A DNA stretch of 64,000 bases from Flavobacteriaceae bacterium MAR_2009_75 (GTDB lineage Bacteria > Bacteroidota > Bacteroidia > Flavobacteriales > Flavobacteriaceae), in NCBI GenBank assembly GCA_002813285.1, contig PHTZ01000001.1:4649501-4713500 (forward strand), given 5' to 3'. This document shows, in pieces, positions 19,679-28,997 of the stretch. The notes below the pieces were generated by a model. That model saw only the letters and a program-made list of their open reading frames with translations. It did not search any database and was not told where the DNA came from. The number at the start of each line of letters is the position of its first letter. Within the stretch, counting starts at the first letter, position 1. Made by a program: the position numbers and the translations under genes.

Positions 19679-20566
19679 CTATAAAAATTCTTCTGGAGCA
19701 CTATTTCTATGCTTCCATCTACGGTGGGTCCAAAGGTAGTGTTCCGGCCTTTCTTCAATCTGTTGTTCGGCGAGGCGTAGAAAGGCATCCGTAATTTCGT
19801 TCTTTTCTGTATTGGCTCCTGAGGTTGTTATGGGTATGAATTCGGCCTCATAAAAACCTCTTTTCACTTTAGATACTTTGAGAAAAACTACAGCGAGATC
19901 CATTCTTCGGGCCATAATTTCGGCTCCGTTTACAACGGGAACCTTAATACCCATGAAATTGGTCCAATAATGGGCTAAATGTTTCTGGGGCGATTGATCG
20001 CTCACCATTCCGAAAATACCCGTAATGTTGTTTTTATGGTTTCTAACTACTGTTGGCACCACCTGTTTCTGGGTGATTAAAGTGGTATTCCACCGCGCAC
20101 GTACATTTTTAACCCATTGATCAAAATATTTGTTGCTTATTTTCTGGTAAACGGCATAACCTTTGGCTTGAACATAATTATTGATGCTCACGTTCCATTC
20201 CCAATTGGCATAATGGGAGCATACGACCAAAACACTTTTAGATTTTTCAATTTCTAAAAGTAAATCAATGTTTTGTACTGCATATTTCTTTTTGACGGCC
20301 TCTTTAGATAAATTCATAGTTTTTACCATCTCTAAAAAAGTGTCACATAAGTGTTTGTAGAACTTTACTTCGATTGATTTTAATTCCGATTCCGATTTAA
20401 GTGGTAAGGCTAAGCGTAGGTTGGAGCGGACAACATCTTTTCGATAGCCGACAATTCGATAGACAATAAAAAAAACAAAATCTGAAAAGCCATAAAATAG
20501 TCGATGTGGCAGTCTGGAAATCACCCAGAGCAAAGGAAAAGCCGATACGAAAACGAGCCACTGCAT
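19679..20566 (-). CDS. LpxL-type lipid A acyltransferase
   Basis: This 295-residue inner-membrane protein has one N-terminal membrane segment and the acyltransferase HX4E motif HYANWE (H118-E123), followed by GMVSDQSPQK and VPVVNGAEIMARRMD. The LpxL/HtrB family adds a secondary acyl chain to lipid A from acyl-ACP. Bacteroidota usually have one or two such enzymes. It is transcribed away from the rhomboid gene across a palindromic promoter. Whether it corresponds to LpxL or LpxM cannot be decided. Confidence 0.88.
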   Translation of the reverse strand: MQWLVFVSAFPLLWVISRLPHRLFYGFSDFVFFIVYRIVGYRKDVVRSNLRLALPLKSESELKSIEVKFYKHLCDTFLEMVKTMNLSKEAVKKKYAVQNIDLLLEIEKSKSVLVVCSHYANWEWNVSINNYVQAKGYAVYQKISNKYFDQWVKNVRARWNTTLITQKQVVPTVVRNHKNNITGIFGMVSDQSPQKHLAHYWTNFMGIKVPVVNGAEIMARRMDLAVVFLKVSKVKRGFYEAEFIPITTSGANTEKNEITDAFLRLAEQQIEERPEHYLWTHRRWKHRNSAPEEFL

Positions 20567-20583
20567 GCTTAATTTTTAATGGG

Positions 20584-20601
20584 CAAATATAGCTATATTT
20601 G
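20584..20601. promoter_or_regulatory. 18-bp palindrome forming back-to-back -7 boxes
   Basis: CAAATATAGCTATATTTG is a perfect palindrome. Each half is a TATATTTG -7 box, one per strand. It lies 17 bases before the acyltransferase ATG and 20 bases before the rhomboid ATG. The -33 elements on both sides are poor. The arrangement implies that polymerase can serve only one gene at a time. Confidence 0.6.
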
Positions 20602-20621
20602 GCACGAAAATATCTTACCAC

Positions 20622-21272
20622 ATGTACAATATAGATTTGATCACCATAGTGGTCATCGCAGCGAATATTCTAGTTTCCCTTAAAGGCTTCAACGATGTTT
20701 CGTTCTTTGAGCGATATAAATTTAATATCTCGGCCATTGGGGCTGGCCAAAAGGAGAGAATGCTCACTTCTGGGTTTCTACATGTCGATTGGGCACATCT
20801 TTTCTTCAACATGTTCACTTTATATTTTTTCGCCCCGGTGGTGATCAGTTGGTTCGGCCCTGGTAAATTTCTAATCGTATATTTTGTGAGCTTGGTATCG
20901 GGTAGTCTATTGGCAATGTTTTTTCATAAAAATGAGCCTTATTATAGTGCCGTTGGTGCAAGTGGGGCGGTTACAGGCGTGTTATACGCAGCTATTCTAT
21001 TACAGCCCAATATGCAGTTAGGTATTATGTTCATTCCCATTCCATTACCAGCTTACGTTATTGGTATCGGTTACTTATTATATTCTATCTACGGAATGAA
21101 AAGCCGTATTGGAAACATAGGACATACCGCACACTTTGGCGGAGCCGTAGGAGGCTATGTGGTAACTTTGCTGTTTTTCCCAGATTTGTTGGTAAGGGAA
21201 ACTTTAATGGTTTTTTTATTGGCGTTGCCCATAGTAGTTCTTTTTATAATGGAAAAGATGGGCAAAATATAA
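20622..21272 (+). CDS. Rhomboid intramembrane serine protease
   Basis: This 216-residue six-helix membrane protein has the catalytic Ser in GASGAVTG (S114) and the catalytic His in HTAHFGGAVGG (H171). HVDWAHLFFNMFTLYFF in the second helix supplies the conserved His and Asn of the active site. It cleaves membrane segments of other proteins; the target is unknown. It is monocistronic by spacing, 157 bases from the next gene. Confidence 0.92.
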   Translation: MYNIDLITIVVIAANILVSLKGFNDVSFFERYKFNISAIGAGQKERMLTSGFLHVDWAHLFFNMFTLYFFAPVVISWFGPGKFLIVYFVSLVSGSLLAMFFHKNEPYYSAVGASGAVTGVLYAAILLQPNMQLGIMFIPIPLPAYVIGIGYLLYSIYGMKSRIGNIGHTAHFGGAVGGYVVTLLFFPDLLVRETLMVFLLALPIVVLFIMEKMGKI

Positions 21273-21429
21273 CCAATTAGTTTCTACATAGAATTTACCG
21301 TTCATCGATACAAAGTTGCTATGCATTAAAAATTTCCAACCGTTTATCGAAAAATTTAATCGAAAATATACACTTCGATTAATTTTGACGTTTGATTAGA
21401 ACCCAAATCTAATTGCATTAAACCTACTA

Positions 21430-23070
21430 ATGATGAAAAGAGTTTCCCTATCCGCCTTGGCGGTACTCATGTTCGCTGCCTCTTGTAGCGATGAGACAAC
21501 GGTCTACAGCGACCCTTCAGAAGATGTTTCTATTGAAAAAAGTGAATCGGTCTTAGAAAGCAGTATACTTTTCGATGATGCCGGTGTTCTAGATATTGCT
21601 AGCGAAGCCTCTTTAACAGGTAAAACTGCTAAAGGTGCCGAAGAAATGGCCGGTGATTATCCCTTGACCTTGGTGGCGCGTGTAGACCCACCATCTTATA
21701 GTGGTGCTGAGAATTTGACCGCCGCCCACGTACATTTAGATGGCGATTACGCCTATGTTGCTTATAATACGGTAGAAGATGGTTATGCCGGGGGTATAGA
21801 CATTGTTAATGTCAATGATCCAAACAACCCTCAAGTCACTTCTAGATTATATTATTCTAACGCTGATATTAACGCGATAGAATATAATGATGGATATATT
21901 TATGCCGTTGGCGGTGTGGATGCCGAAAAATCGGTTAGAGCTACTTCTAATTCATTTGTAGTGAAAATTCTTGTGTCGGGAGGCCGAATGGATACTGGTG
22001 CTGGCCTAACCTATGGTTTTCAAGAAGGGTTTAATGCCACCGATGTAGAAGTTACAGGTAATACGGTTTACGTTACAAGTGGTAAAGACGGTTTGTTGAC
22101 CGCATATAATAAATCTGACCTTAGCATTCAGAACGACGCATCTTATGCTGATTTGAGGTCAGTTGCCCATCATGATGAAACGATTGCAGTCTTAGATGCG
22201 AGTACTGGCGTTATTCTTATGGATGAAGGCTTGAACGTAACTAAAGAAATTGCCATTGATTCCGATTTTGGCGATTTTAGCAAGCGAACACTTGATATTT
22301 CAGATGATAGAATAGTTGTTTCTGAAGGATCAAAAGGTGCCGGAATCTATAATCGGTCTTCTGGGTCTCTCATAGAATACGTACCTATCTTAATTAATCC
22401 GGAAGGAGTAGACCAAAGCAATATTGTAACCAATGCCGTTGCCACCAACGAAGAAATATTGTTAATGGCCAATGGTGGTGCAGGACTTTGTTTATCTGAG
22501 GCGCAAGCCGATAACACCGATTTGGTAGGTGTCATCGATCTTAATGGATCAATAAACTACGTAGAGACCAAGGGTGATTATGCTTTTGCTGCATCAGGTA
22601 AGGCTGGTTTACAAATCATTAAATTAAATAGACCTAATGAAAGTTTAGAAGCTCGCTGTGAAGATTTACCGAGTTATAACGGAAGCTACAACCTATCTGT
22701 CAATGAAGGTGAAGAAAAGGCCTATCGAGGTTCAAAAAGGCTGAACAGGGTAACAGTCAATGGTTCTTTGCTTCTTTGCGGTACCTGGACGGCCTATAGC
22801 AATTCTTATGTGAATAGTAACGGCCTATTTGAATTGAGTGGCTCATTTGCTATCGGGAGAAATAATAGATCAAGGAGTATAACTGTAAATCAAGGTGCTA
22901 CATTTAGGGTTGAAGGTGACCTGACCATCTATGGTGACTTGATCTTAAATGAAGGAGCTACACTTGAGTTTGTTGGTAGCGACTCTAGAGTTAATGTATT
23001 CGGAAGCGTCAAGAAACTAGGTAATGTAACCATTACTGGTGAGTTTGAAGATGTACAGAACAAATTCTAA
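21430..23070 (+). CDS. Lipoprotein with LVIVD-like beta-propeller and C-terminal beta-helix-like region
   Basis: This 546-residue lipoprotein has a clear lipobox (VLMFAASCSDE, Cys 19). Residues about 80-400 contain repeats of the LVIVD type, such as GGIDIVNVNDPNNPQV and AGLQIIKLNRPNES, which form a propeller. The C-terminal ~140 residues run through repeated short strands (NGSLLLCG, NSNGLFELSGSF, NQGATFRVEGDLTIYGDL), like a small right-handed beta-helix. It is surface or periplasmic; no enzymatic motif is visible. A strong terminator follows. Function unknown. Confidence 0.7.
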   Translation: MMKRVSLSALAVLMFAASCSDETTVYSDPSEDVSIEKSESVLESSILFDDAGVLDIASEASLTGKTAKGAEEMAGDYPLTLVARVDPPSYSGAENLTAAHVHLDGDYAYVAYNTVEDGYAGGIDIVNVNDPNNPQVTSRLYYSNADINAIEYNDGYIYAVGGVDAEKSVRATSNSFVVKILVSGGRMDTGAGLTYGFQEGFNATDVEVTGNTVYVTSGKDGLLTAYNKSDLSIQNDASYADLRSVAHHDETIAVLDASTGVILMDEGLNVTKEIAIDSDFGDFSKRTLDISDDRIVVSEGSKGAGIYNRSSGSLIEYVPILINPEGVDQSNIVTNAVATNEEILLMANGGAGLCLSEAQADNTDLVGVIDLNGSINYVETKGDYAFAASGKAGLQIIKLNRPNESLEARCEDLPSYNGSYNLSVNEGEEKAYRGSKRLNRVTVNGSLLLCGTWTAYSNSYVNSNGLFELSGSFAIGRNNRSRSITVNQGATFRVEGDLTIYGDLILNEGATLEFVGSDSRVNVFGSVKKLGNVTITGEFEDVQNKF

Positions 23071-23091
23071 AATATTCAAATAATAGAAAAA

Positions 23092-23123
23092 CCCTCGAGC
23101 AGTTCTGCTCGAGGGTTTTTTGT
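23092..23123 (+). terminator. Rho-independent terminator after the LVIVD lipoprotein
   Basis: The stem CCCTCGAGCAG/CTGCTCGAGGG with a two-base loop is followed by TTTTTTGTTT. The A-tract before it makes it bidirectional, so it also serves the convergent thioredoxin-like gene. Confidence 0.9.
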
Positions 23124-23141
23124 TTGGTAACGGTCTGTACT

Positions 23142-24272
23142 TTAATTCAAAAGCTCAGCTATTTTCTCTTCAAGTGCCGGACCTCTTAAGTTTTTTGCAA
23201 CAATTATCCCATTCTCATCTAAAAGAAATGCTGCAGGTATCGCATTAACGTTGTAGAGTTTTGCAATTGGGTCATTAAAATACGAGACATGCGATACATG
23301 GTTCCAAACCAAACCATCATCTTCGATGGCTTTTTTCCATGCGTCGGCTGTTCGATCCAAAGAAACTCCTAAGATATTCAATCCCTTATCATGATATTTG
23401 TTGTAAACAGCAAGTACGTTCGGGTTTTCAGCTCTACAAGGTTTGCACCAAGCGGCCCAAAAATCGACAAGGGTAACTTTGCCCAAAATATCTTCAAGAG
23501 CTAAGTCTTTACCTTCAGGGTCAGGAGCTGTAAAATTCGGGGCTTTTGCACCAATAGAAGTGTTCTTCTCATTGGCTTCGGCCTGCTTTTGGGCCTCTAA
23601 TTTCTCTGAAATTGTTTTGGCCGTTTTGGTTTCTTTTATTTCAGGTGATAGAGCGTCATACATTTCTTGAGCTTCTTCGGCAGTAACTGTACGAGTGCCC
23701 AAAGCTCTATCGATAAGTAATGCCGAAATCAAGGCTTCAGGGTGACTTTTTATATAGTCGAGCTCAAAATTCTTATATGACTCTTGTAATTCATTCATCT
23801 CATCACGCAAAGAGATAGCAGTAGCCGTATCTCGACTTATATTGGCTTGCTGCATATCTTGCTGAATTGATTGGGCCTGTTGGGTCAATTCTTTTGATTT
23901 TTCCACGTAATCTGCGAAAATATCGTTTTGAAGTGTTCCTTTTACCTGCGCCATGCCCAAGCTATCTTTTTGTGCAGTAAGCTGAATTTCACCGTTTTCG
24001 ATAATGACAGCGGTATATCCCATTAACTGATCCACAAACACATAGTGCATTTCAGGTGTTTCGGCTTGACCCGTAAAAACAAATTTTCCGTTTTCAACAG
24101 TGGTGGTATCAACATCTACGGGTTGGCCATTTTCACCAACCGCTCTTAAATAGACATTGGTGCCGTTTGCGACTTCTCCGGTCAAATTACCCTGAAATGT
24201 ATATCCTTCAGGTTTTTGGTTACAGGCCGACAAGCCTATTAAAATGCATAATGACGCTAGTATTTTTCTCAT
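23142..24272 (-). CDS. DUF4369/TlpA-type thioredoxin lipoprotein
   Basis: This 376-residue lipoprotein (lipobox IGLSACNQ) has an N-terminal DUF4369 domain (YTFQGNLTGEVANGTNVYLRA), a helical linker and a C-terminal TlpA-like thioredoxin domain with active-site WCKPC in VDFWAAWCKPCRAEN and the cis-Pro region VNAIPAAFLLDENG. Such proteins reduce or relay thiols in the Bacteroidota periplasm. It is monocistronic, with a terminator beyond each end. Identification is firm at family level; the redox partner is unknown. Confidence 0.9.
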   Translation of the reverse strand: MRKILASLCILIGLSACNQKPEGYTFQGNLTGEVANGTNVYLRAVGENGQPVDVDTTTVENGKFVFTGQAETPEMHYVFVDQLMGYTAVIIENGEIQLTAQKDSLGMAQVKGTLQNDIFADYVEKSKELTQQAQSIQQDMQQANISRDTATAISLRDEMNELQESYKNFELDYIKSHPEALISALLIDRALGTRTVTAEEAQEMYDALSPEIKETKTAKTISEKLEAQKQAEANEKNTSIGAKAPNFTAPDPEGKDLALEDILGKVTLVDFWAAWCKPCRAENPNVLAVYNKYHDKGLNILGVSLDRTADAWKKAIEDDGLVWNHVSHVSYFNDPIAKLYNVNAIPAAFLLDENGIIVAKNLRGPALEEKIAELLN

Positions 24273-24312
24273 TGTTTTGTTTTATGATGAGCAAAAATAG
24301 TCATAACGCACA

Positions 24313-24355
24313 AAACAAAAAAGCCCTTAACAATAAGTGGTTAAGAGCTTTGATT
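24313..24355 (-). terminator. Terminator after the outer-membrane protein gene
   Basis: Read on the minus strand, the stem GCTCTTAAC/GTTAAGGGC (one G-T pair) with an eight-base loop is followed by TTTTTTGTTTTGT. It lies about 20 bases past the stop of the 172-residue protein. Confidence 0.75.
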
Positions 24356-24372
24356 ATAAAGTTATGTGTAGT

Positions 24373-24891
24373 CTAAAACTGGTATCGAACCCCGAGTGCA
24401 ATGTCAAAATCGAAACCATTGTCAAAGTCACTATATCCTATCAAACCCAGTTCAGGTCTAAAGTCCAATGAAATTAATAGGGGTATGTCAAAATTATATT
24501 CTATACCGACATCACCTGCAGCAAATACAAAAAGACCCCCGTCAGGTTGAAAAGGTTGATTACTATTGTTTAGGCGAGGTTCAAAGTCAACATTGCCCAG
24601 TCCACCACCAACACCATAATACCATTGTAGGCCTCCGTCGATACTGTGAACCCATTGGTAAAGTCCGGTCAATTTAAAGGCGTCATACTCGCGGCTATCG
24701 CGCCAACCTAAATCAAGTTCTACCCTTGTATATCTTCCAATTGATTTTTGATAAGAGATTTCCGCACCGAAACCATCACTGTCACCAAGCCTCAATCCGA
24801 GGGCGTGGTCGGCAATTTCCTGTGAATACAAATTGGAGAATGCACCGAATAAAGTCAAGCAAAGAAGTAATTTTAAATTTTTCATCATCAT
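24373..24891 (-). CDS. Small outer-membrane beta-barrel protein
   Basis: This 172-residue protein has a signal peptide (LLLCLTLFGAFSNLYSQ), alternating strands such as RLGDSDGFGAEISYQKSIG and GVGGGLGNVDFEPRLN, and a terminal aromatic (ALGVRYQF) typical of barrel insertion. It resembles small OmpX/OmpW-like barrels. No specific function can be assigned. The second codon is also Met, so the start could shift by one. Confidence 0.75.
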   Translation of the reverse strand: MMMKNLKLLLCLTLFGAFSNLYSQEIADHALGLRLGDSDGFGAEISYQKSIGRYTRVELDLGWRDSREYDAFKLTGLYQWVHSIDGGLQWYYGVGGGLGNVDFEPRLNNSNQPFQPDGGLFVFAAGDVGIEYNFDIPLLISLDFRPELGLIGYSDFDNGFDFDIALGVRYQF

Positions 24892-24972
24892 GTTCGTTTT
24901 TGTTTTAAAAACAGTTTTCCACTGTCCCTTTCAAGCATAAAAACTTAATTTAGCGGTCAAAATTGTTTTCAG

Positions 24973-27882
24973 TTGAATAAAAATTTACTTCTTGACCTCG
25001 GCAACTTACTTGAAGGGCAATTATTATCCGATAAGTTGACCAAAGCACTATACGCTACCGATGCTTCCGTATACAGAAAAATACCCTTGGCGGTAATCTA
25101 TCCGAAAACCGTCGATGACATCAAAAAAGTTATTGGTTTTGCCAATGAGCATAAAGTTGGTCTAATTCCGCGAACAGCTGGTACATCTTTGGCCGGTCAA
25201 TGTGTTGGTGAAGGTATTGTTGTAGATGTTTCACGACACCTCAATCAAATTCTATCGTTCGATGAGAATCGAAAACAGATTACCGTACAACCGGGAGTTG
25301 TTCGTGATGAGCTGAATCAATACCTGGCACCATACGGACTTTTTTTCGGGCCTAATACATCTACCGCTAATCGTTGTATGATCGGTGGCATGGTAGGCAA
25401 TAATTCTTCAGGTACCACATCGATCCAGTATGGCGTTACCAGAGACCATGTAGTTTCAATGAAAACGATTCTTTCAGATGGTAGTGAGGCGGAATTCGGA
25501 GCACTCTCCGAAGAAGAATTTAATTTAAAACTGAAAGGCAGTAACTTTGAATCTAAAGTTTATAAAAACCTATTTAATGAGCTATCTAATAAGAGTATAC
25601 GAGATGATATAGTTTCAGAATTTCCGAAGCCGGAAATACATCGAAGAAATACAGGCTATGCTGTAGATGAGCTTTTGCATAATTCAGTTTTTGGAGCGCT
25701 CGAGGAAGACTTTAACATGTGTAAATTGCTTAGCGGAAGTGAAGGAACCTTAGCTTTTACTACCGAAATTACGTTGCAGCTACACGATTTACCACCATCT
25801 TTTTCTGCGATGGTAATTACCCACTATAATACACTTGAAGATTGCCTTTCTGATGTGGCACCCGTGATGGAGCATTCGTTACATCTTTGCGAAATGATGG
25901 ATAAAGTGATTTTAGACTGTACCAAAAATAATCGGGAACAGCTGAAAAACCGCTTTTTTGTAGAAGGTGATCCAGCTGCTTTGTTGATGTTGGAATTAAA
26001 GGCGGACACAGAGGCCGACTTAACCAATCAAATTGCCGCATTGCAGACCACAATAGCTAATTCTGGGTTGAGTTATGCCAATCCCGTACTCTATGGCAAT
26101 GATATCAACAAGGCGATCGAGCTGAGAAAGGCCGGTCTCGGGCTTTTAGGCAATATGGTGGGGGATAAGAAAGCCGTTGCCTGTATCGAAGATACCGCTG
26201 TGGCCGTTGAAGATTTGAGTGATTTTATTGCAGAGTTCAGTAAAATTATGAAGGGTTACGGGCAAAGTGCTGTTTACTATGCGCATGCTGGTGCGGGAGA
26301 GCTTCACCTAAGACCGATATTGAATCTGAAAAAGTCCGAAGATGTCGGTCTGTTCAGAGATATTACTACCGATGTAGCTAAATTGACAAAAAAATATAAA
26401 GGCTCTTTTAGTGGGGAGCATGGTGATGGTATTGTTCGAGCAGAGTTTATTCCCTTAATGATAGGTGAGAAGAACTATGAATTGCTCAAAAGGGTGAAGT
26501 CTTATTTTGACCCTAATAATATTTTCAATCCAGGTAAAATAGTTGATGCCTATCCGATGGATGAGTCGTTACGGTATGAAATAGACCGTTCAGAGCCTCA
26601 AATTGAAACCTTTTTCGATTTTTCCGATAGTGAAGGTATTCTGAAAGCTGCCGAAAAGTGTAATGGTAGTGGCGATTGTAGAAAAACCGAGAATATGAAG
26701 GGGGCGATGTGCCCTAGTTACCACGCTACTAGAAATGAAAAAGATACAACTAGGGGGCGCGCAAATGCATTACGGGAATTTCTGACTACCTCTGACAAAA
26801 AAAATAAGTTCGATCAGAAAGAACTTAAAGAGGTTTTTGATTATTGTCTAAGTTGTAAGGCCTGTTCTAGTGAATGTCCAAGTAATGTCGACGTTGCCAC
26901 TTTAAAAGCTGAATTTTTATACCAGTATCAAGAAGCGAACGGGTATTCTTTACGTAGCAAACTCTTTGCCCACAACACGAAATTGAATCGCCTGGGCAGT
27001 AAGGTTGCAGGTCTCACCAACGCCGTTTATGATTCTAGTTTATTCGGTGGCATTCTAAAGAAATCGGCAAATGTAGCGAGCGAAAGAAGTTTGCCAAAAG
27101 TTTACAGTTTTAATTTTAATAATCACCTTCAACAATTTAAAAATCAATATGAAACACCTAAAAGAAAGGTTGTGTTATATATTGATGAATTCAGTCAGTT
27201 TTTAGATATTGACTTGGGTAAAGATGCTATTGAATTGCTGACTCGTTTAGGTTACGATGTGCAGCTTTTTTATGGTGAAAGTGGCAGGTCTTATCTTTCA
27301 AAAGGCTTCTTGAAACAAGCTAAAAAATTAGCATTGAAAAATATTGAGGAGCTCAAAAAATTCATGAAACAGAACCTACCGGTCATAGGTTTGGAGCCTT
27401 CGGCAATCTTGACATTTCGCGATGAATACAAAAGATTTTCTGATGATTCAGAGGTAACCAATGCAATTGCCTTAAATTCATTTTTATTGGAAGAATTTCT
27501 ATCACAGGAGATTCAGAAGGGTGAATTAACCTCCGAGGTTTTTACCAAAGAGGCTAAAACAGTAAAGATTCATAATCACTGTCACCAAAAGGCTTTGAGC
27601 AATCAAAAAGTCACTTTTGATGTACTCAATCTGCCTGAGAACTATACGGTGTCTATCATCAGCTCGGGTTGCTGCGGTATGGCAGGCTCTTTTGGTTACG
27701 AAAAAGAACACTATGAGGTGAGTATGAAAATTGGTGAGTTAAAACTTTTTCCTGCAGTTAGAAAAAGTGCTGAGGACACTATTATTTCTGCGAACGGTAC
27801 AAGTTGTAGACATCAAATTTACGATGGCACAAAAAGAAAGGCGCTTCACCCGGCCACTATTTTGAAGAATGCTTTAGTTTAA
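24973..27882 (+). CDS. FAD-linked oxidase / Fe-S dehydrogenase, YdiJ/GlcD-like
   Basis: This 969-residue fusion starts at a TTG with no better ATG in frame nearby. The N-terminal FAD-binding_4 domain includes PRTAGTSLAGQCVGEGIVVD and GGMVGNNSSGTTSIQYG. The C-terminal FAD-oxidase domain ends in SGEHGDGIVRAEF and NPGKIVDAYPMD. A ferredoxin-like part has CNGSGDCR and CLSCKACSSECPSNVD, and a CCG-type domain has NHCHQKAL and SSGCCGMAGSFG. It probably oxidises a 2-hydroxy acid such as D-lactate or D-2-hydroxyglutarate and passes electrons to the quinone pool. Substrate uncertain. Confidence 0.88.
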   Translation: MNKNLLLDLGNLLEGQLLSDKLTKALYATDASVYRKIPLAVIYPKTVDDIKKVIGFANEHKVGLIPRTAGTSLAGQCVGEGIVVDVSRHLNQILSFDENRKQITVQPGVVRDELNQYLAPYGLFFGPNTSTANRCMIGGMVGNNSSGTTSIQYGVTRDHVVSMKTILSDGSEAEFGALSEEEFNLKLKGSNFESKVYKNLFNELSNKSIRDDIVSEFPKPEIHRRNTGYAVDELLHNSVFGALEEDFNMCKLLSGSEGTLAFTTEITLQLHDLPPSFSAMVITHYNTLEDCLSDVAPVMEHSLHLCEMMDKVILDCTKNNREQLKNRFFVEGDPAALLMLELKADTEADLTNQIAALQTTIANSGLSYANPVLYGNDINKAIELRKAGLGLLGNMVGDKKAVACIEDTAVAVEDLSDFIAEFSKIMKGYGQSAVYYAHAGAGELHLRPILNLKKSEDVGLFRDITTDVAKLTKKYKGSFSGEHGDGIVRAEFIPLMIGEKNYELLKRVKSYFDPNNIFNPGKIVDAYPMDESLRYEIDRSEPQIETFFDFSDSEGILKAAEKCNGSGDCRKTENMKGAMCPSYHATRNEKDTTRGRANALREFLTTSDKKNKFDQKELKEVFDYCLSCKACSSECPSNVDVATLKAEFLYQYQEANGYSLRSKLFAHNTKLNRLGSKVAGLTNAVYDSSLFGGILKKSANVASERSLPKVYSFNFNNHLQQFKNQYETPKRKVVLYIDEFSQFLDIDLGKDAIELLTRLGYDVQLFYGESGRSYLSKGFLKQAKKLALKNIEELKKFMKQNLPVIGLEPSAILTFRDEYKRFSDDSEVTNAIALNSFLLEEFLSQEIQKGELTSEVFTKEAKTVKIHNHCHQKALSNQKVTFDVLNLPENYTVSIISSGCCGMAGSFGYEKEHYEVSMKIGELKLFPAVRKSAEDTIISANGTSCRHQIYDGTKRKALHPATILKNALV

Positions 27883-27899
27883 ACTGAATGTTCCCCGGA

Positions 27900-28760
27900 T
27901 TAGCGTTGTGATTTTCTGTTCTTTCGCCGTTGCTTCTCTTCTTTTTGGGTCGCAATGGCCTCAACAAGCTCTTGCATATCCATTTGTTTTAATTCCTCAT
28001 CCATAAAGAAAGGAGAAAGTTTATCGTGATTGTAACGGTAGACTTTCCAACGTTTCAACGAATATTCTAAAGCAGTCAGGTTTTCCGTCCAGTCACCGGA
28101 ATTCAAATAGGTACAACTTCCTTTTTTTGTAGTGTGCTTCTCTTTTTTTGATAAATGCAAGTGACCGCATATCACATAATCATACCCTTTTTCGATGGCC
28201 ATATCGACTGCAGATCTTTCAAAACCTCTAATGTGTTTAGTGGCGTTTGTATCTCTTTTTATTTTTTGGGAAAGTGAGTGATTTTCTCTTCCTAATTTAT
28301 TGAATAACCAATAGTTGAGTTTATTTATGTTAATTAATAATTTATATCCTTTTGAACCAAATTTTGCTAGAGATTTTGCATTTCGAAGCGTAGTATCGAA
28401 AACATCTCCATGAAAGAACCAGGCTTTTTTTCCATCCATCTCAAGCACCAATTTGTTTACGATATGTAAATTGCCCATCGATGTGCCGCTTAGTTTTCGA
28501 AGTATGTCATCGTGATTTCCCGTCACATAATAAACTTGTGTTCCTTTCGATGCCATGGCCAAAATTTTACGAATAACTTTCATGTGGTTTGGCGGAAAGT
28601 AATTCTTGTGAAATTCACCTACGTCGACAATATCTCCGTTCAAGACCAATTGCTTGGGCTGAATACTGTTCAAATAAGTGATAAGTTCGTCGGCATGACT
28701 GGCCAAAGTGCCCAAATGTACATCTGAGATTACGGCAACTTCTAATTTGCGTTTTTTCAA
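27900..28760 (-). CDS. UDP-2,3-diacylglucosamine pyrophosphatase-like metallophosphoesterase
   Basis: This 286-residue calcineurin-type phosphoesterase has the metal motifs ISDVHLGTL, LNGDIVD, TGNHDD and ICGHLHLSK in order. The closest familiar family is LpxH, which removes UMP from UDP-2,3-diacylglucosamine in lipid A synthesis. Bacteroidota LpxH-like proteins share this length and the WFFHGDVFD segment. The basic tail (EEKQRRKNRKSQR) is typical of the group. It ends 17 bases from the convergent dehydrogenase gene. Confidence 0.8.
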   Translation of the reverse strand: MKKRKLEVAVISDVHLGTLASHADELITYLNSIQPKQLVLNGDIVDVGEFHKNYFPPNHMKVIRKILAMASKGTQVYYVTGNHDDILRKLSGTSMGNLHIVNKLVLEMDGKKAWFFHGDVFDTTLRNAKSLAKFGSKGYKLLININKLNYWLFNKLGRENHSLSQKIKRDTNATKHIRGFERSAVDMAIEKGYDYVICGHLHLSKKEKHTTKKGSCTYLNSGDWTENLTALEYSLKRWKVYRYNHDKLSPFFMDEELKQMDMQELVEAIATQKEEKQRRKNRKSQR

Positions 28761-28862
28761 GGGATTGTAATTTGATACCTAATAAAGCAAAACCATATAA
28801 ATTAAAAGTAAAGGGTTTATCAAGAATCTATTATCATATGTTAAATAAGGGATATCGATAAC

Positions 28863-28894
28863 TTTGCAAGACTGTTAATTAAGATTTAACTTTG
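28863..28894 (+). promoter_or_regulatory. Bacteroidota promoter of aroC
   Basis: TTTG (28863-28866), 20 bases and TAACTTTG (28887-28894) match the -33/-7 consensus well. The -33 element is itself part of another TAACTTTG box (28859-28866), so two overlapping start sites are possible. The predicted leader is about 100 bases. Confidence 0.65.
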
Positions 28895-28997
28895 AGCACA
28901 AGAAGATAGGCGAATCATAAATTCTGAAAGACGGTATTAAAAACGAAGTTCAGCTTCTTATTGGCTCTTCTACAAACAACTGATTTAACCAATTTTT

